Below, piece by piece: positions 1 to 4,774 of a stretch of DNA of 8,884 bases (position 1 is the first letter of the stretch; the number at the start of each line of letters is the position of its first letter). The position numbers and the translations under genes were made by a program. The DNA lies in the NCBI GenBank assembly GCA_016936335.1, contig JAFGXZ010000094.1, positions 1 through 8,884 on the forward strand, written 5' to 3'. This stretch comes from Fidelibacterota bacterium (GTDB taxonomy: Bacteria; Fidelibacterota; UBA2242). The notes beneath the pieces were generated by a model. It was not told where the DNA came from. It searched no databases and saw only the letters and a program-made list of their open reading frames with translations.

Positions 1-621
1 AAATTTATTAAGGAACAACTTTCGGCTATGACCGACAGGGTAAAAATTATTCATTTTACCCAATCCATTGAATGCAGTTACTGCCGTGAAACCCGACAAC
101 TGATGGAAGAACTTGTGCTGCTGTCTGAAAAATTGTCGTTGGAAATCTACAATTTTCAAATTGACCGGGAAGAAGTCACTAAATACAAAATTGATAAAAT
201 TCCGGCCACACTATTGGTTGCTGAAAACGGATCGAATCCGGGGATTCGTTTTTTTGGAATCCCATCGGGATATGAGTTTATGAGTGTCATTGAAGATATC
301 GTCGATATTTCCAACAATAATCATGGTTTTTCAGAAGAACAATTCGTTGAAATTCAAAAAATCAATAAACCAGTTCACATTGAAGTTTTCGTTACACCTA
401 CCTGTCCTTATTGCCCGGCGGCTGTCCGCACCGCCCATCGTCTCGCATTGGCCAATAAGAATATAACCGGAGATATGATCGAAGCCACGGAATTCCCACA
501 TCTGGCTCAGAAATATCAGGTTCGCGGTGTTCCCAAATCCATAATTAATGAAACCGCTTCTATTGAGGGCGCTGTTCCGGAGCAAGTGTTTCTGGAAAAA
601 ATCAGCGATATTTTGCGATAA
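1..621 (+). CDS. Protein disulfide oxidoreductase (PDO), two thioredoxin folds, 5' end outside the window
   Basis: This is a cytoplasmic thiol-disulfide oxidoreductase of the PDO/glutaredoxin-like family, which makes, breaks or shuffles protein disulfides. Two thioredoxin folds lie in tandem. Numbering from the ATG at 28, the first has CSYC (C16, C19) and a cis-proline loop IPAT (P59). The second has CPYC (C126, C129) and loop VPKS (P169). Both active sites are complete. The frame stays open from base 1 to the ATG at 28, and the upstream residues KFIKEQLSAM resemble the N-terminal helix that precedes the first strand in archaeal PDOs such as the Pyrococcus furiosus protein (226 residues). The true start is therefore probably about 10 to 15 codons left of the window, and the ATG at 28 is internal; 206 residues are visible. 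PDOs are typical of thermophiles and many anaerobes. The gene sits 75 bases before a sigma-factor operon rich in redox proteins and may belong to the same regulon. Family call is firm; the physiological substrate is unknown. Confidence 0.88.
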   Translation, partial: KFIKEQLSAMTDRVKIIHFTQSIECSYCRETRQLMEELVLLSEKLSLEIYNFQIDREEVTKYKIDKIPATLLVAENGSNPGIRFFGIPSGYEFMSVIEDIVDISNNNHGFSEEQFVEIQKINKPVHIEVFVTPTCPYCPAAVRTAHRLALANKNITGDMIEATEFPHLAQKYQVRGVPKSIINETASIEGAVPEQVFLEKISDILR

Positions 622-696
622 ACAAATCCTGCTTTTTTACAATTGAGACAAATTCAATGATGGTTTTTCCTATTCCTTTTACTAAATTACAGCGCT

Positions 697-1293
697 TTGG
701 AAACAAGACCACAACTGACTGAAGAAGAACTCGTAGAAAGAGCCCAAAAAGGTGATCATCAGGCATTATCACAACTGGTAATTAATTATCGCAGCCGGAT
801 TTACCACCTGGGACTGCGCTTGACCGGAAGTGAGCAGGATGCCGAGGATATACTTCAGGAAGCATTTCTGATCATGGTGAAAAAAATTCACCAGTTCCAG
901 GGTAATTCTTCTTTTTATACCTGGTTATATCGCATTGCGGTCAATATTGGGTTGCGGAAATTGAAATCAAAACCCCACAAGTATCAGCATGTTTCCATCG
1001 ATGATCCCGACATCGAATACATCAGCTCCGTCGAAACCGCGGAATGGCCGACGTTTGATTTCAACCAAATCAATCAAAAGCAATTTCGAAAAAAACTCGA
1101 CCAACTTGTCGAAAAACTACCAGATATTTATCGAACTGTATTTATTCTTCGTGATCTTCATGAACTCTCAACTGAAGACACCAGTAATATTCTCCAGATC
1201 ACACCATCAAACACTAAAATTCGTCTCATGCGGGCCCGTAACTTCCTGAAAGAAGAACTTGAAAAATTAGTGGACAAAGAAGGTTTGATATGA
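697..1293 (+). CDS. ECF-type RNA polymerase sigma factor (sigma-70 family, regions 2 and 4 only)
   Basis: This 198-residue sigma factor directs RNA polymerase to a small set of promoters. Region 2 spans about residues 22-90, with the core-binding and -10 segments around SEQDAEDILQEAF and the aromatic stretch SSFYTWLYRIAVN. Region 4 spans about 132-188, with LPDIYRTVFILRDLHELS followed by the helix-turn-helix ITPSNTKIRLMRARN. The linker between them is acidic and unconserved, and regions 1.1 and 3 are absent, as in ECF sigmas. The chosen start is TTG: the frame is closed by TGA at 658-660 and contains no ATG or GTG between that stop and the conserved TEEELVERAQKGD segment. No Shine-Dalgarno motif precedes it, so the start carries some doubt. 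The stop overlaps the next gene, an anti-sigma-like protein, by ATGA, the usual coupling of a sigma factor and its inhibitor. Target promoters cannot be read from the window. Confidence 0.9.
   Translation: METRPQLTEEELVERAQKGDHQALSQLVINYRSRIYHLGLRLTGSEQDAEDILQEAFLIMVKKIHQFQGNSSFYTWLYRIAVNIGLRKLKSKPHKYQHVSIDDPDIEYISSVETAEWPTFDFNQINQKQFRKKLDQLVEKLPDIYRTVFILRDLHELSTEDTSNILQITPSNTKIRLMRARNFLKEELEKLVDKEGLI
1278..1283 (+). promoter_or_regulatory. Ribosome binding site of the anti-sigma-like gene
   Basis: AGAAGG lies six bases before the ATG at 1290, inside the last codons of the sigma gene. Together with the ATGA overlap this supports coupled translation of the pair and hence balanced amounts of sigma and anti-sigma. 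Confidence 0.6.
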
Positions 1294-1550
1294 AAAACAG
1301 CTCTGATCTCTATAAGCAGATTTGTGAATATCTTGGTTGCGATCTCAATTCTGAGCCCTGCAAGCAGATTCAGGATTACATTGCCGAATGTCCCAACTGC
1401 GAGGTTTACGTTGATAAGGTACGGAAAACGGTTAACTTGTATAAAACAATCGACAATTGCGACGACATCCCAGAAGATGTTTGCAATAAATTATTCATCT
1501 CTCTGAATATTGACGACATCAGCAAATCTGATAATGATTCCGCCAGGTAG
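1290..1550 (+). CDS. Small Cys-rich zf-HC2 anti-sigma-like protein
   Basis: This 86-residue soluble protein very likely binds and inhibits the sigma factor encoded just before it. It has the layout of cytoplasmic zinc-binding anti-sigma (ZAS/zf-HC2) proteins: a helix ending in AECPNC (C34, C37), then VYVDKVRKTVNLYK and a tail IPEDVCNKLFISLNIDD, which I recognise from this family. Seven cysteines are present (12, 17, 24, 34, 37, 57, 65) and no histidine at all. The histidine of the usual HxxxCxxC motif is replaced by Tyr30, and the usual first cysteine position also seems changed, while C12, C17 and C24 could supply other ligands. No membrane segment is visible, so it acts in the cytoplasm. 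The ATG overlaps the sigma stop by ATGA and has a good Shine-Dalgarno, AGAAGG, six bases upstream. The anti-sigma role is inferred from family resemblance and gene order. Confidence 0.8.
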   Translation: MKNSSDLYKQICEYLGCDLNSEPCKQIQDYIAECPNCEVYVDKVRKTVNLYKTIDNCDDIPEDVCNKLFISLNIDDISKSDNDSAR

Positions 1551-1568
1551 CCGGCATATTCACCCATT

Positions 1569-1775
1569 ATGATTTCCAGAACATCCGATATTGAAGACAT
1601 TGTCAATGATTATCCTGAATTAATTCGCCCCCTAAAAGACTACGGGATCGCCTGTATCGCCTGTGGCGAACCGGTTTGGGGTACTCTCGAAGATTTGGCC
1701 AAATCCAAAAACATTGATGATATTGACAAAATTATTGCTGAAATGAATATGATTATCAAGAAAGGCAAACAATAG
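1569..1775 (+). CDS. DUF1858 domain protein with a CxxC pair
   Basis: This 68-residue protein is essentially one DUF1858 domain. The family pattern is visible: an N-terminal segment SDIEDIVNDYPELIRPLKDYGI, then the CIAC pair (C29, C32) with G33 after it, then TLEDLAKSKNI and a final helix IDKIIAEMNMII. DUF1858 resembles the N-terminal domain of ScdA/RIC iron-sulfur repair proteins and is often found as a stand-alone small protein or fused to redox or sensor modules. Its biochemical role is not established, and the CxxC could bind a metal or undergo thiol exchange. The ATG lies 18 bases after the anti-sigma stop, with no clear Shine-Dalgarno, and the stop is 2 bases before the OsmC start, so it is cotranscribed. 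The family call is firm and the function is unknown. Confidence 0.82.
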   Translation: MISRTSDIEDIVNDYPELIRPLKDYGIACIACGEPVWGTLEDLAKSKNIDDIDKIIAEMNMIIKKGKQ

Positions 1776-1777
1776 TC

Positions 1778-2200
1778 ATGCAGATTAATCTATATCGCGC
1801 AAAAGGATCCACGTTTATAGCCAAGGGAGATTCCAATCACTGGGTTGTGCTGGATTCTGTGAAACAATTTGGCGGCAGCGAGGCCGCTTCAAAGCCGATG
1901 GAAATGGTGCTGATGGCCCTGGGCGGATGCACAGCGCAGGACATTGAATCGCTGATCAATAAAATGCGTACTCCGACTGATGATTTCCAGGTAGAAATTA
2001 CAGCCGAACGTCAGGATGAGCACCCAAAAGTGTTTACGAAAATACACCTGACATTCATATTCAAGGGTTCAAATATAAACAAGGCAAATATTGAAAAAGC
2101 CGTTAAACTATCACAGGAAAAATACTGCTCGGTTTCGGCGATGCTAAGTAAATCGGTCGATATTAGTTACGAAATCAAGTATATCGGCGACGAAAAATAA
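1778..2200 (+). CDS. OsmC/YhfA-family protein, thiol-dependent peroxidase-like
   Basis: This 140-residue protein belongs to the OsmC/Ohr superfamily, cytoplasmic dimers that commonly reduce organic hydroperoxides (or act on sulfur species) using two cysteines. Both are present: C51 in the helix ALGGCTAQDIESL and C117 in EKYCSVSAML. The PMEMVLMALGGC segment contains the conserved glutamate (E42) that lies near the catalytic thiol in the family. The length and the start, with N-terminal strand MQINLYRAKGSTFIAKG, fit the short YhfA-like branch (about 135 residues) rather than Ohr. The gene begins 2 bases after the DUF1858 stop; a weak AAAGG lies about 12 bases before the ATG. It is the last gene of the plus-strand unit and ends 6 bases from the stop of the convergent TPR gene. 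The natural substrate cannot be deduced; YhfA-type members are poorly characterised. Confidence 0.88.
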   Translation: MQINLYRAKGSTFIAKGDSNHWVVLDSVKQFGGSEAASKPMEMVLMALGGCTAQDIESLINKMRTPTDDFQVEITAERQDEHPKVFTKIHLTFIFKGSNINKANIEKAVKLSQEKYCSVSAMLSKSVDISYEIKYIGDEK

Positions 2201-2206
2201 TTCCGC

Positions 2207-3517
2207 TTATTCCTCATCCAATTTTAGCTGCATAATTTCGTTTCGTTCTTTATCGATGCGCTCAGGATTTTTGGATTTTTTCTCCAATACATCCAACAGC
2301 TGCAATGCTTCATCATATAACTTCTGTTTCTTGAATACTTCCACCAGGGTAAACGTAGGAACAGGTATTTTAAGTTCGATTCTACCATTGCCGGCATTTG
2401 GGGAGATTGCAGGGGGAATATTAGCGCTCTTTTCCGGTTTTAGGCTATCCGGTTCAGAGGTTTCCTTTTTTTTTTCCGCCTCCAGATTATCGGAGAGAGG
2501 TTTTAAACCAATCTCTCTGTGGATTTCTTCCAGTTTCTTCTTCGGATCAATTTCATCCTTTAGCGGAACCGTAAATTTGATGTTTGGAGTTTTTACCAAA
2601 TCATTTGGATTCGGTGGCGGCGCGGGTGCTTCGACTACCGGCAGGGACCATTTTTCTTTTTGAACCTCTTCCAGTGGTTTTGATTTGAGCTTTGAAAACA
2701 TTTCACTTAATGCGGATGCAGAACTTGCAGCGCTTGATGGAGCCGGCTGAGCATTTTCTGTTGGTGCTGCCGGTGCTGGTGGCGGAACAATCTGCTTCAC
2801 TGGTTCAGGCTCCGGTTCAATAACAGACTCTTGGTCCTCAAGTATTTCCTCGTCCAGTTGTGGTTCGTCAAAGCCTTCAAAATCCAAGTCCGGTTCATCC
2901 TCATCGTCAGGAATCATCGGCCCAAGATGGGCCTCTTCTTCTTGTAAACTGACCGGGGGCGGTGTTTCGTTGATTGGCTCGGGTTTCGGAATTATCTCAG
3001 GTTCGACGATTTTTTCAGGTTCTGGTTCTACGGGCACCTCTTCTTTGACAGTTCGCGAAACAGTTTTATGAACCTTAAATTCCGGCAACTGGATTTTCTT
3101 CAGGGATTCACGGTCGGCATTTTCGGAAATACGGCCGGCTTCAGTTTTGGCATCTTCATCAAAGGGATTCAACTCAATAATTTTTTCATAGCAGGCTTTT
3201 AGCGCCCCCGGGCTTAGATGATCCTTCCCAATTTCAATAAGCAGATAATAAGCGTCCAGAAAACCGTAATCCAGATCAATTGTCTGTTTTAAATGCTCAA
3301 TTGCATCGGCAATTTCTCCGGTTTTGATTTCTGCCAGGGCAAATAAATAATAGCCATAGGGCGAACCGGGATCTTCGGTAATAATTTTCTGGCATTGCGC
3401 AATAGCGTCATCAACCAGATTATTTTGAAGATTCAGATCAGCCAGAATCGGGCCAAGCTTCGTCCCTCCGCGAGATTCTATATATATTTCCAATTCGGAT
3501 TTATTCTGCAAATCCAT
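2207..3517 (-). CDS. TPR protein with acidic Pro/Glu-rich linker and a C-terminal TPR-like helical hairpin
   Basis: This 436-residue protein of unknown function is predicted to be cytoplasmic: no signal peptide or membrane segment is visible. Residues about 22-122 form three degenerate tetratricopeptide repeats, with helices such as AIAQCQKIITEDP, AIEHLKQTIDLD and CYEKIIELNPFDED ending in the usual D/N-P turn. Residues about 140-380 are low in complexity, rich in Pro, Glu, Asp and Ala and probably disordered, with EPEP runs and a strongly acidic patch DDEDEPDLDFEGFDE. The C-terminus (about 386-430) holds one more TPR-like hairpin, PTFTLVEVFKKQKLYDEALQLL. Such N-TPR/linker/C-hairpin proteins probably act as scaffolds, but partners are unknown. 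The ATG has a strong Shine-Dalgarno (AAAGGAGT) with good spacing. A run of ten A on the coding strand (2466-2475) falls at codons 348-351. The gene lies 88 bases after radC on the same strand and may be cotranscribed or have its own promoter. Confidence 0.8.
   Translation of the reverse strand: MDLQNKSELEIYIESRGGTKLGPILADLNLQNNLVDDAIAQCQKIITEDPGSPYGYYLFALAEIKTGEIADAIEHLKQTIDLDYGFLDAYYLLIEIGKDHLSPGALKACYEKIIELNPFDEDAKTEAGRISENADRESLKKIQLPEFKVHKTVSRTVKEEVPVEPEPEKIVEPEIIPKPEPINETPPPVSLQEEEAHLGPMIPDDEDEPDLDFEGFDEPQLDEEILEDQESVIEPEPEPVKQIVPPPAPAAPTENAQPAPSSAASSASALSEMFSKLKSKPLEEVQKEKWSLPVVEAPAPPPNPNDLVKTPNIKFTVPLKDEIDPKKKLEEIHREIGLKPLSDNLEAEKKKETSEPDSLKPEKSANIPPAISPNAGNGRIELKIPVPTFTLVEVFKKQKLYDEALQLLDVLEKKSKNPERIDKERNEIMQLKLDEE
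2466..2475 (-). repeat. Ten-base homopolymer (A10 on the coding strand) within the TPR gene
   Basis: An uninterrupted run of ten identical bases encodes the end of E348 and K349-K351. The reading frame is intact in this sequence. Reading the shifted frames by hand, one extra A gives a TGA about four codons after the run, and one missing A gives a TAA about seven codons after it. Either change would remove the C-terminal TPR-like hairpin. Confidence 0.9.
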
Positions 3518-3522
3518 ACATG

Positions 3523-3530
3523 ACTCCTTT
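3523..3530 (-). promoter_or_regulatory. Strong ribosome binding site of the TPR gene
   Basis: On the minus strand AAAGGAGT ends five bases before the ATG at 3517. This nearly perfect Shine-Dalgarno fixes the start codon and suggests that translation of the TPR gene does not depend on coupling to radC. Confidence 0.75.
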
Positions 3531-3552
3531 GATAAATAACATCATCTGGAAA

Positions 3553-3582
3553 TTTATAATCAATTGCTGATAAAACAATCAT
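3553..3582 (-). promoter_or_regulatory. Possible promoter before the TPR gene
   Basis: In the 88-base radC-TPR gap the minus strand carries TATAAA (3558-3553), five of six bases like a -10 box. It is preceded at 17 bases by TGATTG, a poor match to a -35 box. The rest of the gap is AT-rich and has no convincing terminator hairpin. The placement before an independently translated gene makes a promoter plausible, but AT-rich sequence gives such matches by chance. Confidence 0.25.
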
Positions 3583-3605
3583 TTTTCCATGATTTAAAAA
3601 ATCAA

Positions 3606-4319
3606 TTACAGTAATCCCTTGTCTGCAAAACTACTGTGTTGATTGCCGGCGATAATGATATGATCCAGCACCGGGATATTCATCATTTTTCCACTTTCAG
3701 TCATTTGCTTTGTCAACTGAATATCTTCCCGGCTGGGTTCCGGATTTCCGCTGGGATGGTTGTGAATCAGAATGACCGCCGCGGCCATTCCCACCACCGC
3801 CTCGCGAAAAACTTCTCGTGGCGTCACCACCGATGCGTTCAAAATTCCTTCAGAAATAATCACATCTTTGATCAGCCGATTATTACTGGCTAAAAGTAAA
3901 ACCATAAATATTTCTTTGTTCAAATCGCGGAGTTTCGGAATGTACAATTTTGCCACCTCGTCCGATGAACGTAATATTTTATCCGGGGAAGTTGATTCCT
4001 CAATCTGTAATCGTCGACCAAGCTGAATTGCCGCCGTAATAGTCACGGCTTTCGTCTTGCCAATTCCTTTAATATTCATATGCAGAATATCACTGTAATC
4101 CAGACGGGCTAATTGATTCAATCCGCCGGCTTTACTCATAAGTTCGCGGGCTACATCCAGGGCTGAGCTGCTGCCGGCCCCGGTTCGAATCAGGATCGCC
4201 AGCAATTCCACCTCACTTAATTTCATGGGACCGTACTGCATCAGCTTTTCCCTGGGGCGCTCTGATTCCGGCCAATTCGTAATTGGCATTTTATAATATG
4301 AGTTGTCCTTTACCTGCAT
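3606..4319 (-). CDS. radC: RadC-like JAB/MPN-domain protein (UPF0758 family)
   Basis: This 237-residue protein has the two standard parts of RadC. The N-terminal helical region contains WPESERPREKL and a helix-hairpin-helix segment with KGIGKTKA (84-91). The C-terminal JAB1/MPN metalloprotease-like domain has the JAMM signature HNHPSGNPEPSRED: H186, H188 and D199, spaced as HxH-x10-D, with an upstream acidic residue in KEIF as the probable fourth catalytic group. The metal site therefore looks complete. Despite its name, a role of RadC in DNA repair is not established, and related proteins are linked to recombination and mobile elements. The ATG at 4319 lies 8 bases after the dtd stop without a Shine-Dalgarno. 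An internal ATG at 4289 (residue 11) gives 227 residues beginning MPITNWPE, closer to the usual family start, with AAAGGA 16 bases upstream. Either may be used. It is the fourth gene of the ubiA-dnaE-dtd-radC unit. Confidence 0.9.
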   Translation of the reverse strand: MQVKDNSYYKMPITNWPESERPREKLMQYGPMKLSEVELLAILIRTGAGSSSALDVARELMSKAGGLNQLARLDYSDILHMNIKGIGKTKAVTITAAIQLGRRLQIEESTSPDKILRSSDEVAKLYIPKLRDLNKEIFMVLLLASNNRLIKDVIISEGILNASVVTPREVFREAVVGMAAAVILIHNHPSGNPEPSREDIQLTKQMTESGKMMNIPVLDHIIIAGNQHSSFADKGLL

Positions 4320-4327
4320 CGTTAGTG

Positions 4328-4774
4328 TTAGTTTGTCCGGCTGTCCAGAACAAATGTCACCGGCCCGTCATTGGTGAGTTTTACATCCATCATGGCTCCA
4401 AAGCACCCGGTCGCAACCAGTATGGATTCCGCTCTGGCTTTTTTTACAAAATAATCATAAAGCGCTTCGCCTTTGACCGGTTCTGCGGCCTTGATAAAAC
4501 TGGGACGGCGTCCTTTACGCCAATCACCGCACAGGGTAAATTGCGATACCACCAGTAAACTGCCACCGGTATCCTTTAGTGACAGATTCATTTTGCCGTC
4601 TGCATCACTAAAAATCCGTAGATGAGCTATTTTGGATATCAGAAAATCGGCATCCGTTTTTTCATCATCCTGAAATACTCCCAGTAAAACAAGCAATCCG
4701 TGATCAATTTTTCCAATAATCTGCTCATCAACGGCAACTGATGCGCTCTTACTGCGCTGAATAACGGCGATCAT
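4328..4774 (-). CDS. dtd: D-aminoacyl-tRNA deacylase
   Basis: This enzyme hydrolyses D-amino acids (and mischarged glycine on tRNA-Ala) from tRNA, a chiral proofreading step that protects translation in the cytoplasm. The 148 residues starting at MIAVIQRSKSASV match the family length. Both hallmark motifs are present: SQFTLCGD with the following RKGRRPSF, and the C-terminal NDGPVT, whose Gly-cisPro pair reaches into the partner subunit of the dimer, preceded by GCFGAMMDVKL. I chose the ATG at 4774 because it overlaps the dnaE stop as ATGA and because the family begins with M-x-A-V-x-Q-R. A GTG at 4786 would add four residues (MGRR) without support from family length. An AGAAGG lies directly against the ATG, too close for ideal initiation, so coupling to dnaE translation is likely. 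The gap to radC is 8 bases. Confidence 0.95.
   Translation of the reverse strand: MIAVIQRSKSASVAVDEQIIGKIDHGLLVLLGVFQDDEKTDADFLISKIAHLRIFSDADGKMNLSLKDTGGSLLVVSQFTLCGDWRKGRRPSFIKAAEPVKGEALYDYFVKKARAESILVATGCFGAMMDVKLTNDGPVTFVLDSRTN

Noticed and set aside
28..621. ATG at 28 as the true start of the PDO gene
   Set aside because: The frame is open to base 1 and the residues before the ATG match the N-terminal helix of known PDOs, so the gene most likely begins outside the window.
643..676. TTGAGA (643-648) as a -35 box for the sigma operon
   Set aside because: No acceptable -10 box occurs 16-18 bases downstream; the nearest TATTCC is 22 bases away.
657..722. Short leader peptide starting at ATG 657 or 660
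   Set aside because: It is about 20 residues, overlaps the sigma start out of frame, has no clear ribosome site and no recognisable composition; too little to call a gene or attenuator.
2466..2475. The T-run on the plus strand as an intrinsic terminator
   Set aside because: It lies inside an intact reading frame and has no GC-rich hairpin before it.
3591..3603. Inverted repeat GATTT-AAA-AAATC in the radC-TPR gap as a terminator
   Set aside because: The stem is only five base pairs and almost all A/T, with a three-base loop; it is too weak and common in AT-rich sequence.
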